Origin: Armatimonadetes bacterium DC
GTDB lineage: Bacteria; Armatimonadota; Fimbriimonadia; Fimbriimonadales; GBS-DC
Assembly: GCA_001442985.1 (NCBI GenBank)
Contig: LDYB01000019.1
Coordinates: 248,001-312,000 of the forward strand
Reading direction: 5' to 3'
Length of the DNA: 64,000 nt
The notes under the pieces are model-generated. The model saw nothing but the letters and a program-made list of their open reading frames with translations. It was not told where the DNA came from and ran no database searches. Shown here in pieces: positions 9,669 to 19,300 of this stretch. The position numbers were made by a program, and so were the translations under genes. Numbering within the stretch: position 1 is the first letter of the stretch; every line of letters begins with the position of its first letter.

Positions 9669-10283
9669 ATGATCGGGCGTCTGACGGGGTATCTTGTGGG
9701 TTTTGAGGGCGACACGCTCCTGCTGGATGTGCATGGGGTGGGCTATGAGGTACGGGTTCCCCAGAGCGTGCGGACGCAACTGCCCCCGCTGGGAGAAATG
9801 ATCACGCTCCATGTGCGCACGCTGTTCAGCGAAGAGGAAGGGCTGATGCTGTTCGGTTTCACCGAGCTGGCACAGCGCAGGCTGTTTGACCTGCTTTTGC
9901 GGGTGAGCGGTGTGGGACCGAAGATGGCGATGAACCTGCTCAGCGCGGCGGAGCCAGAAGTGCTGGCGCGAGCGATTGCCCGAAAAGACACACGCTACTT
10001 GCGGAGCCTGCCCGGCGTGGGCGCGAAGTTAGCCGAGCGGATGGTGCTGGAACTGGCAGATAAGGTCGCTGAGTTCGCTTTTGAGCGCCAGATTGAGCGG
10101 CTGGAAGCTGCCTCCCGCACTAGCCAGATTGATCTGGACGCGCTCGCCGAGGGGCTGGTGCAGCTTGGCTACTCGCGACGCGACGCGCTCAATACCCTCA
10201 CGAACCTGCTCAACGAGAACCCCTCCGCCGACGAAACCACCCTGATGCGCCTCGCGCTGACCCGACTCGGCTTGAAGCGCTAA
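9669..10283 (+). CDS. ruvA: Holliday junction branch-migration protein RuvA
   Basis: RuvA binds four-way junctions as a tetramer and loads the RuvB motor during recombination repair. The 204-residue protein is of normal length. It begins with the OB-fold domain (MIGRLTGYLVGFEGDTLLLDVHG), continues with the tandem helix-hairpin-helix region containing VSGVGPKMAMNLLS and SLPGVGAKLAERMVLEL, and ends with the flexible linker and the three-helix domain III (residues about 155-204) that contacts RuvB. ruvB and ruvC are not adjacent. Transcription probably starts at the ATG itself. The DNA behind the gene carries an inverted-repeat element rather than a classical terminator. Confidence 0.95.
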   Translation: MIGRLTGYLVGFEGDTLLLDVHGVGYEVRVPQSVRTQLPPLGEMITLHVRTLFSEEEGLMLFGFTELAQRRLFDLLLRVSGVGPKMAMNLLSAAEPEVLARAIARKDTRYLRSLPGVGAKLAERMVLELADKVAEFAFERQIERLEAASRTSQIDLDALAEGLVQLGYSRRDALNTLTNLLNENPSADETTLMRLALTRLGLKR

Positions 10284-10374
10284 GAGACGGACTCAGAATT
10301 CTGGGGGATTCGGACGGGTGAACCTGCTCTGTTGCAAAGATACCTTCTGGAACCCACGATGCCCCCGAAAGAGC

Positions 10375-10471
10375 GACGGCTAAAGCCGTTCCTACTAAAC
10401 AAAGCCAGCCTCCGCTGGCTTTATCAGCCGACGCAGGTCGACTTCGTCTCGCAGGAATGGCTTCAGCCGTC
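10375..10471. repeat. Inverted-repeat element with internal hairpin
   Basis: Two 18-nt arms, 10375-10392 and 10454-10471, are complementary at 16 of 18 positions (left arm GACGGCTAAAGCCGTTCC). Between them lies a perfect 9-bp hairpin, AAAGCCAGC (10401-10409) with GCTGGCTTT (10414-10422). The whole would fold into a branched cruciform. It sits in the 280-nt gene-free interval between ruvA and the lipoprotein gene; nothing else recognisable is in that interval apart from a CAGAATTCTG palindrome near 10295. It looks like a non-autonomous, MITE-like or palindromic repeat, but no second copy occurs in this window. Confidence 0.6.
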
Positions 10472-10563
10472 AAGTATGAGGTGGCATTTCTCGAACACCC
10501 TCGGTTGGGCTTAAGCAGGAAAAAACGGTCTGTATGCTGTACTCTTATAGGGGGGATGACAGA

Positions 10564-11394
10564 ATGACAGTGCCAAGGTGGATACTGCTGGTGTTGGTGT
10601 GTCTGGGAAGTGGATGCTCGCAGCGTCCCGTCCTACCTCCGATAGTAACCGTTGTAGGCGTTCAGCATCAAGGCGAATATCCCTTCGGACAAGTGATTAA
10701 GCCCCAAATAAGCGTTGTCAGTCCTGTCAAAACCGAAGTCGAAACCCGATTGAATGGGCAACCCTATGTCCAGGGTACCCCTATTGTGGAACCTGGTCAC
10801 TACATACTGACCGTCTTTGCAAAGGCGAAGGGAAGTAAGGATCCCGGCACTGTACTGCCTCGGGAATTCTGGATACTGGCACCTGTCGATGTGCGCCTGC
10901 TGAGATGGTCTTATCGTCCTCACCAAACAGGCTATGCGGATGTAGAGGCAGAATTCCTTGTATCGTCCAGCCATCGTGCTGTTTCTGTGGGCGAAATAGA
11001 CTTCAGTACGCTCGAGCTGAACTTGTGGGTTGAGTCGGGCTCCAACTTGCCTAAACTATACACGCTCGTCCCGCGCTATATGATTTTACTCAAAAACCGC
11101 AAAACCCAACGAGTCGAGGCTGCACTCATCGGGTTCAAGACCCTACATTCTTCCCGTGAGGTCAAAGCGGGTAAGGTTCTCAGCCAATCACCCCACCAAC
11201 CCAATCTAAAGGGAGAGGCTCGTTTCAGATGGCGGCTAAATCGTTTTCGTGAGCCTGTCTCTTTGATAGAGGGTGAGAACAGATTACTGACTCAGCAAGT
11301 CAAAAAGCAATATGCCCCCGCACCTGGTGTGATAGGCGCACTCGGTCAGGATGATAGATGGTATCAGTGGGCGTACAGGGCGACAGCACCATAA
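10564..11394 (+). CDS. Hypothetical lipoprotein
   Basis: The 276-residue product starts with a clear lipoprotein signal: MTVPRWILLVLVCLGSGC, where LGSGC is the lipobox and the cysteine would be lipidated. The rest is soluble and beta-rich, with no family I recognise and no obvious catalytic motif. I start at 10564 because the purine stretch GGGGGGA lies 7 nt upstream; a start ten codons earlier would disturb the signal peptide. It stands alone between the inverted-repeat element and the convergent accA gene. Function unknown; probably anchored to the inner or outer membrane. Confidence 0.6.
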   Translation: MTVPRWILLVLVCLGSGCSQRPVLPPIVTVVGVQHQGEYPFGQVIKPQISVVSPVKTEVETRLNGQPYVQGTPIVEPGHYILTVFAKAKGSKDPGTVLPREFWILAPVDVRLLRWSYRPHQTGYADVEAEFLVSSSHRAVSVGEIDFSTLELNLWVESGSNLPKLYTLVPRYMILLKNRKTQRVEAALIGFKTLHSSREVKAGKVLSQSPHQPNLKGEARFRWRLNRFREPVSLIEGENRLLTQQVKKQYAPAPGVIGALGQDDRWYQWAYRATAP

Positions 11395-11478
11395 TCCTCG
11401 ATTGCTGTGGAGTCTGAAACAGGCACTTACGCAGGGCGCAAGGCGCACCCCGCTTCGGTCGAGCAGGCAAGGAACACT

Positions 11479-12438
11479 TCAGGGTGCTGCAGTCTGGAAC
11501 ACCCCCATCTGGCGGAACCGCTGGTAGCGGTGTTCCCGAAGCGCTTCGGGTTCCATCTGGCTCAGCTCGTCCAGTTGCTGCAGGATGGCAGAGCGCACGC
11601 TCAGCGCGGTGGTCTGCGGGTCGCGATGCGCCGCGCCCAGCGGCTCTGGCACAATCAGGTCAATCAGTTTCAGGCGGAGCGCCTCTTCGGCGGTCAGCTT
11701 GAGCGCGTTCGCGGCTTCGGGCGCACGGTTCGGGTCGCGCCACAGAATCGCGGCACATCCTTCAGGCGGGATGACAGAATAAATCGCATGCTCCAGCATC
11801 AGCACACGATTCGTCGCCGCCAGTGCTATTGCGCCGCCACTCCCCCCTTCCCCCAGAATCACCGAAACGGTCGGCACGGTCAGCTCAAACAGGGTGAGCA
11901 TAGAGCGTGCAATCGCCTCGCTGATACCCCGCGATTCTGATTCCACGCCGGGGTCGGCGGCAGGGGTGTCCACCAGCGTCAGCACGGGCAGGCGGAACTT
12001 CTCGGCGAGCTGGAACATACGCATTGCTTTGCGATAGCCTTCAGGTTTCGCCATGCCGAAATTGCGCCTCTGGCGCTCTTTGAGGTCGCGCCCCTTCTGC
12101 TGCCCCACAATCACCAGCCGATACGCCCCCAACTTGCCCACACCCGCCACAATCGCGGGGTCGTCAAACCCTAGGCGGTCGCCGTGCAACTCCACAAAGC
12201 TCTCGCACATCAGGCGAATATAATCCAACGCGTAGGGGCGTTTGGGGTGGCGTGCGAGTAGCACCTTGTCCCACGGGCGCAGGTGGCTGAAAATCTGGCG
12301 GAGCAGTCGCTCGCGCTGGGCTTCCAGCTCCGCAATCTCGCGCGTGCGGTCTATCCCCTTCTCCGCCACCAGCTGGCGCAGCTCCTGAATCGCGCTCTCC
12401 AGCTCGTTGATAGGCTTCTCGAAATCAAAAATCGTCAT
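11479..12438 (-). CDS. accA: Acetyl-CoA carboxylase carboxyltransferase, alpha subunit
   Basis: AccA with AccD forms the carboxyltransferase that moves CO2 from carboxybiotin to acetyl-CoA, giving malonyl-CoA for fatty-acid synthesis. The 319-residue length is standard. Family segments visible are the N-terminal helical LDFEKPI-like start (FDFEKPINELESAIQEL), LARHPKRPYALDYI near residue 83, GQQKGRD near 133, the oxyanion/CoA region GEGGSGGAIAL near 200, and PPEGCAAILWRD near 225. The start ATG overlaps the accD stop in an ATGA quartet, so translation is coupled and the subunits are made in equal amounts. Confidence 0.96.
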   Translation of the reverse strand: MTIFDFEKPINELESAIQELRQLVAEKGIDRTREIAELEAQRERLLRQIFSHLRPWDKVLLARHPKRPYALDYIRLMCESFVELHGDRLGFDDPAIVAGVGKLGAYRLVIVGQQKGRDLKERQRRNFGMAKPEGYRKAMRMFQLAEKFRLPVLTLVDTPAADPGVESESRGISEAIARSMLTLFELTVPTVSVILGEGGSGGAIALAATNRVLMLEHAIYSVIPPEGCAAILWRDPNRAPEAANALKLTAEEALRLKLIDLIVPEPLGAAHRDPQTTALSVRSAILQQLDELSQMEPEALREHRYQRFRQMGVFQTAAP

Positions 12439-13247
12439 ACGCGCGCACCTCCCGTGAAGATATCCAGCAAGTAGGCGAGCGTCGGACGGATTTGCTTGCG
12501 GGGCACAATCAGGTCAATCATGCCGTGTTCCATCTGGAACTCAGCGGTCTGAAAATTGGCGGGCGGCTTGCCCACGGATGCCTGCGCCGCGACGCGCTGA
12601 CCCGCGAACCCCACCAGCGCGCCCGGCTCAGCGAGAATCACATCCGCAAGCGAGGCGAAACTCGCCAGCACGCCTGCCATCGTGGGGTCGGTAAACACGG
12701 CGATATAGGGCTGACGCGCCTGCTGAAACCGCGCCACGCCCGCCGTCGTTTTCGCCATCTGCATCAGCGAGACCAGCCCCTCCTGCATCCGCGCGCCCCC
12801 CGAAGCACAAAACAAAATCACAGGCAGGCTCTGCTCCAGCCCACGCTCAAAACAACGCACCACCTTCTCGCCCACAACCGACCCCATGCTCCCGCCCATA
12901 AACGCGAAATCCATCACGCCAAGCACCACGCGATGCCCTTCAATCGTGGCAATCCCTGTAATGATGGCCTCATTTTCGCCTGCTGACTGAGCGCCCTTCG
13001 CCAGCTTGTCGGCATACTCCGGGAAACCGAGGGGGTCAGCGGGGCGCAGGTCAGCATCGGTCTCCACGAAGCTGTTGGGGTCTACGGTGAACGCGATGCG
13101 CTCGCGAGCGCGAAGGCGGTGATGGTGCCCACACGAAGGGCAGACACGCATCGCCTGCTCAAAGTCGGGTTTGAAGAGAATCTTCTTACACTTCGCGCAC
13201 TGTACCCACTGATCCGAGGCGCTCGCCACAACCGCTCGCCTTTGCAT
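12435..13247 (-). CDS. accD: Acetyl-CoA carboxylase carboxyltransferase, beta subunit
   Basis: The beta subunit of carboxyltransferase, 270 residues from the start I prefer. The family's N-terminal four-cysteine zinc ribbon is present: C17-x2-C20 and C36-x2-C39 (CAKC...CPSC). The crotonase-like core follows with GFMDFAFMGGSMGSVVGEK-type sequence near residue 130 and FCASGGARMQEG near 160. The start ATG at 13247 lies 7 nt behind a TAGAAT box, the leaderless arrangement seen repeatedly in this window; a longer frame to 13307 would run through the nrdJ terminator and is unlikely. It is the first gene of the accD-accA pair. Confidence 0.94.
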   Translation of the reverse strand: MQRRAVVASASDQWVQCAKCKKILFKPDFEQAMRVCPSCGHHHRLRARERIAFTVDPNSFVETDADLRPADPLGFPEYADKLAKGAQSAGENEAIITGIATIEGHRVVLGVMDFAFMGGSMGSVVGEKVVRCFERGLEQSLPVILFCASGGARMQEGLVSLMQMAKTTAGVARFQQARQPYIAVFTDPTMAGVLASFASLADVILAEPGALVGFAGQRVAAQASVGKPPANFQTAEFQMEHGMIDLIVPRKQIRPTLAYLLDIFTGGARV

Positions 13248-13254
13248 GGCTCCA

Positions 13255-13260
13255 ATTCTA
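13255..13260 (-). promoter_or_regulatory. -10 box of accD, leaderless arrangement
   Basis: On the minus strand ggTAGAAT, 7 nt, ATG. The -35 region would fall inside the nrdJ terminator hairpin. Confidence 0.6.
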
Positions 13261-13276
13261 CCCGAAACGAGAAAAG

Positions 13277-13298
13277 GGGGCAGGGAGTCCCCTGCCCC
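13277..13298 (-). terminator. Intrinsic terminator of nrdR-nrdJ operon
   Basis: Perfect 9-bp stem GGGGCAGGG / CCCTGCCCC with a 4-nt loop; on the minus strand it is followed by CTTTTC. It lies 32 nt after the nrdJ stop. Confidence 0.75.
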
Positions 13299-13329
13299 AA
13301 TCATCAAGGGTCTGGATGGAAAGAGGCAA

Positions 13330-16300
13330 TTATCCGCATCCGAAGGAGGTGCCGCAGTTGAGGCACTGATGGCATGCTCCAGAGCGCACCATAATCATCC
13401 CGCAGTTGGGGCAGGGGGGCGCATCCTGCTGCAGTTTCACGATTTTCGACCAGTCCGTGGTCTTCGCCCCCTGCGGTGTGGCAGAGACCGTTGGCTCCGT
13501 TTTGGCGCCTTCCAGCCCGATGGCTTCGGGCTGCGTGGCGGCGGCGTGCGCAGTCAGCGTTGCCTCGTCCAGCGGTTGAACCTGAGGCGGCTGATGGTTC
13601 AGGAACTTCAGCGCCAGCCAGCGGAAGATATAGTCCACGATCGAGGTCGCCACAGGGATCTGCGGGTTGTTGGTGAAGCCGCTGGGCTGGAAGCGCGTGT
13701 AGGAGAATTTTTCCACCAGCTTCTCCAGGGGCACGCCATACTGGAGCGCCATCGAGATGGCGGTCGCGAAGGCGTCCATCAGACCTGAGATGACCGAGCC
13801 TTCTTTCGCCATCGTCACGAAGATTTCGCCCGGCGTGCCGTCCTCGTACATGCCAACGGTGATATAGCCCTCGTGCCCCGCGATGCTGAACTTGTGGGTG
13901 ATGCTCTTGCGCTCGTCGGGCAGATGGCGTCGGATGGGGCGCTCCACAACCTGCACCGTCGCCTGAGCGGGTTTCTGTTCCTCGCTGGGCTTTTTCGTGG
14001 AGAGCGGCTGGGTGCGCTTGCTGCCATCCCGATAGATGGCAATCGCTTTCAGCCCCAGTTTCCACGCCTGCATGTAGATTTGCTCAATATCTTCAGGTGT
14101 GGCGTCGTTGGGCATGTTGACGGTCTTGGAGATGGCACCCGACAGGAACGGCTGCACCGCCGCCATCATCTTCACATGCGCCATCGGCGGGAGACTCCGC
14201 TTGCCTTTGGCAGGGCGGAAAGCGCAGTCGAACACGGGCAGATGCTCCTCTTTGAGGTGCGGCGCGCCTTCAATCGTGTCATGCTCGTCGATATACTTCG
14301 TGATGGCTTCAATCTGTTCGGGGGTGTATCCCAGCTGCTGGAGCGCCAGCGGCACGGTGGTGTTCACAATCTTCAACAGCCCGCCCCCGACCAGCGTCTT
14401 ATATTTCACCAGCGCAATGTCGGGTTCGATCCCTGTGGTGTCGCAATCCATCATGAAGGCGATGGTGTTGTGGCTGACGAAGCCATTCGCGATATAAGTT
14501 ACATTCGCGGGCACGGAGAGGTCGTAAGTGGGCTGAACGCCTCCATCTTCGTTGGACCCTACAGTATCATAGTAGAATCGGAGAGCGTCTGCAAGGCGTG
14601 CGTCGCCCGTTTCCTGCAGGAGCATTTGCACCCGTCGGCGTGGAATTCCGCCGCGGCGCTTGAGAGACAGCATGATTGGCTGGTAATGAGGACTGTCGGG
14701 TGGCACGAGCTCCTGAATCAGGGCTACGGGCAGATAGATGAGGTCATTCTTTCCGCCCATTTTGCACTTTTCGAGGCTTACGGCGCTGCGCTTGCGCTCC
14801 CCGATGAAACCAATCTCGCGCAGGAACGCCTCGTTGTAGTTCTTGTTACGCAGCCGCAGCACTTCCAGAGTACCCTGCCCCCACTGTGAGTGGTTTATCT
14901 TTGTGGTGGTGGGGTACCCCATCGCCAGAAGCAGGGAGCGAATCTCTTCTGCGAATTTCGCGCTGACGGTACAGAGAGCAGGCACACCCTGGATCACCGT
15001 GCCGTCCGCTTCGAACACGCCGCGCAGAAAAGCGCCGTAGATTTCCGGGTCGTTCGTGTAAAGAATCGCGTCGGGGATGTGCGGTTCGTAGCCCTTGCCC
15101 GAGTGCTCCGAGTCAGGCTTTTGTTTCGCGAAGCCGCAAGCCTCCCACCATACCGCAAGTGGAACCGAGTTCAGGCACACCTCAATATAGCCAGTACGCT
15201 CAGCGGTGTGCGCTTCCAGCCCGAACAGTTCACGGCAGAGCGTGCGAATCCGCTCCACGACATCCCTATCCTCCGCCGTGACGTAGAAGCGCAGTCCTTT
15301 TGCGTGCAGGCTGCCATCGCCCATGTAGTAACCAACCAGCTCAGCAAGCTCGGGAGTTACGGTTCGGGGAACGCGCGTCTGGAAGTCAGCTACCCAGTAT
15401 AGGTCTCCAAGCGGCGGTAGGAGAACTTCCTGAGGCTCCCCAAACAGAGTGTTGAGGCTCAACGGAACAATATCGCCAGGCTGGACAGCATCCAATCGGC
15501 GCCATACACGCTCGCCTGTCTGCGAGTCGATCACCTTAATCTGGTGATTGGGTGTGCCCTGTATTGTATAGCCAGAGCGTGTACGAATAACCCGCGTCGG
15601 TGCCAGCCCATTGATATAGAACTTCGTCGCAGTTTGAATACCATCGTCGGTAGCAACCTGCAGGTTGAGTGATTGCCACTGCGCGCCTTTGGGGTCACCC
15701 AATGTGCGCAGGCGTACCAGCCCGCGCTCGGTAGCAATCAGGGAGTTGCCAACCAAACACCCTGTCGGCGCAAGCACCGTGACCTGCGCATTCCGGTAGC
15801 CGTGCTTCTCGCCGAGTTTGAGCGTTTCGTCCCAGATGGCGCGCGCGGCTGCCATCAACGACGGGGGCACCAGATTCGCCTGAATCTGGTTGAGCGCGTC
15901 GGCGTGCATGCGCATCACTTCCAGCATCGGCTCGCGGTTCAGCTCAAAGCCCGGGAACGGAGCGCCGCAATCCCGCGCAATAATGGCTGACTGCCGATAC
16001 GCTTCGCCGTGCATAATTGCGGTCAGCACTGCGGCATAGGCGCGCCCCTCGTCGCTATCATAGGGCAAGCCGAGCGACATCAGCAACGCGCCGAGATTGG
16101 CGTACCCCAGCCCCAGCGGACGGAAGTTGTGGCTGTTGTCCGCAATCCGTTCGGTGGGGTACGCCGAGTTGTCCACGATAATCTCCTGCGCTGTGATGAG
16201 CGTGCGCACCGCCGCCCGATACGCCTCCACATCGAAGCTGCCATCCGGCAGGCGGAACTTCATCAGGTTCAGGCTCGCGAGGTTGCAGGAGGTATCGTTC

Positions 16301-19300
16301 AGGAACACAAATTCCGAGCAGTTGGCAACAACAAGCCCATTAACGATGTAAGTATGATGAATCGGCTCAGTCAGGTTGTAGGTCAGCTCGTATCCGTCGA
16401 ACTCGCGCTCCACAAGATGCGCATCGGCGCGTACCGCGTAGAACTCATGTTCCTGAATCCAGCGCTCAAGGATTTGTTGCTTGCTGGCAGTCGCAAAGCC
16501 GATATAGTCGTAGAAGCGCCGAATCGAGGGTCCCGTGATGCGCAGGTCGTAGCTGTTGCCATGAGAGAAATAGGTCACCTGCTGACCGTCGCGCTTGCGC
16601 GTGTAGCAGAACTTCGTCTGCTTGGGCGGCTGCGTGTAGATACGGCTCTGGATGCCGAACATCAGCAGCAGCTGCTGCACCTGCTGCAGGAGGGTGAGCG
16701 ATTTACTCCCCAGTCCGATATAGCGGGTGCCCTTTTTCTGGTCGTCGCGGGCGCATCCATCAGCGGTAAACAGCCCACGCAGGTAAGCTGCCACGATTTC
16801 GGCAGGCGCTCGGAAAATCGCTTCCGGCACGCATTTGTCAGCGGCTTTGGCTTGCTTCACGCCCAGCGCTTGCAGGAAACGACTGAACGCAGCTCGCACG
16901 ACGCGCAACTGGGCGGTACCGTTGGCTTGCTGGCTGATGTGCGGATGCAATCCCAGCGACTCCAGCACAGCGCGGTGGCGAGGCAACAGCTGTTCTTGCT
17001 CTTCAGCGCCGCCGTATGTCCAGATTACCATCGGGCTGGAGTGCACAAAGCAGCTGTCGCCCGTGAGATGCCCCAGCATCTCCGCAAAGGGCACAGACCA
17101 CTCCGAGGGCAGGTTTAGCGGAGCGTGGCGCTCGCCCTTCGCACGCAACTGTTTCCAGTCGGCAGGCACAGGCAGTTCCCACGAGGCGTCTACAGGTAGG
17201 CACGGAGCATCCGTCACCAGCACGGTGTCTTCAGGGGTCAGCTCATCGGCACGCACCATGCCCCGATTCAGCGTGAAGAAGCGGTGATTCGGCGTACAGC
17301 GCACCTCAATCCCGTTTGAGAAACGCAATCGCCACACCTCATTCACGCCCGTAATCATCCACTGAGTCGGCTCACTCAGCAAAACACCATCGTGCGGTTC
17401 ACTGGCAGTACGGTTATGTGTGTAAACCCGAATCGACTCGCCCTGACTCACCCGGTGAATCAGCTCCCGAAACGGGATTAGCCCCTTGGAAGTGTAGACG
17501 AGACTGTCTCCCGTAAAACAGGGGTTGCTCGCCTCAATCGGACCGCTGTTCTTGACCGTGTGCCAGCGGTTGGTGGTGTCGTGAAACTGCAAGCCGGGGT
17601 CGCCGCAAATCCATGCCGCTTCGGCAATCTTGCGGAACAGGTCGCGCGCACGGTAGCGCCCCAACACCTCGCCTGTGGTGCGGGCAGTTGTACACCACTC
17701 TTTATCCTCTTCGACCGCCCGCATAAACTCGTCGGTCACGCGCACGCTGTGGTTCGCATTCTGGAAGAAGACCGAATCGTATGCCCCACCGGGCACATTG
17801 AAGCCCGGATCATAGCCTGCCTCAATCAGCGCCCAGGCTTTCTGTTCCTCCTTGGCTTTGCACTCGATGAAGTCCACAATATCGGGGTGGTCAATATTCA
17901 GCACCACCATTTTGGCGGCGCGGCGGGTTTTGCCTCCGCTCTTGATGACCCCTGCAAAGGCGTCAAAACCGCGCATAAACGACACAGGACCTGACGCGCG
18001 CCCGCCACCCGACAGATACTCCTGCGAGCCACGAATACGCGACAGATTAGAGCCAGACCCAGAGCCATACTTGAAAATCATCCCCTCGGTCTTCGCAAGC
18101 TCCAGAATCGACTCCATCGTGTCCTCGACCGAGACGATGAAACAGTTGTGAACCAGCACGCCGTTGGAGAGATATTGCCCGCTCAGAGTCTGGATGTCAT
18201 AGACATCCATCTCACCAACAGGCTCGATGGAGACTATCCGCTGGTATCTCACTTGGGGGCATCGCTTGCCCTTGACGCCAAGGGAACCGAGTAATTTCGC
18301 CTGCTTATGTTCGGAAATGAACCCAATTTGCTCGGCAAATTTTTGCCGTTCAGAGGCAATCGAGATGTCCACCTCCCATAAATCGTAGCGATCGGGGCGT
18401 TTTTCGCGCTTCTGGCGCACTCGTGAGTAAATGCCGAACCTTGTCAACAAAAGCTGGATGTCCTCCACAAGTTTGCGTGAGATCAGCGCTAAAGCAATGT
18501 GTGCGCTGGGGTGGTGGATTGCAGCGTAGCCATCGGCTTGGAACAGGCTCTTCAAATACGCAGCAACCGCCTCGTTTGGAGCTGTCCACACGGGTTTAGG
18601 AACACGCATCTCTGCACCGCGGCGTAGCAGCTCATACTTTTCGACGAAAGGACGCAGCTCCTCGCCATAGAGGCGGATTCGCAGGCAAGGCTCTTTCAGG
18701 GTCTTTGTAGTAACTTCGCTGATTCGGCAGTGGTGATTTGGGAAGACGCGCCTGAGATGCGTCATAACCCACTCGAACTCTTCATCCCCGACTGTCATAA
18801 ACTCAATAGTCAGAGATTGGTACTCTCCCACCAGACCGTCGGCTTGCAGCCAGCCTGCCAGCGCACATTCGGAGACGACCACTTCATCGGCTTCGGGTGT
18901 ATAGGTGCGTGGCAGGTTGGCATACACGCGCATGAGCATCCCAGGTTTGAGCTCATCCACACGGTACCACTCGAGACGGCGTGTTCGGCGTGTGGTGTGG
19001 GCACACACAAGATGGTCGCCTGTTGCTTCAATGCTGAACCCGTCGTTCAGCGTAATCCTGTAAACGGGCTTACGACCATTGTGCTTTACAGCAATCACAG
19101 GTGTCAATCCCTGGCTGTCATACACAGGGAGACCGATGAGCCTTTTTTCCACAATCTCACCGATGGGCATAGGACCGTACAGAGTGTTGACCATTGCGTG
19201 GTAAGGTTGGCATGCGGAACACTGCGGGCGCGGCTCAATCCCGACATTGAACCAGACGGGGCTGTTGAAAGCGGCATACTGGTGTAGCAACAGATATTTC

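Noticed and set aside
13873-17118. Two long plus-strand frames opposite nrdJ
   Set aside because: They cross extein-intein borders of nrdJ and show no domain; antisense shadows.
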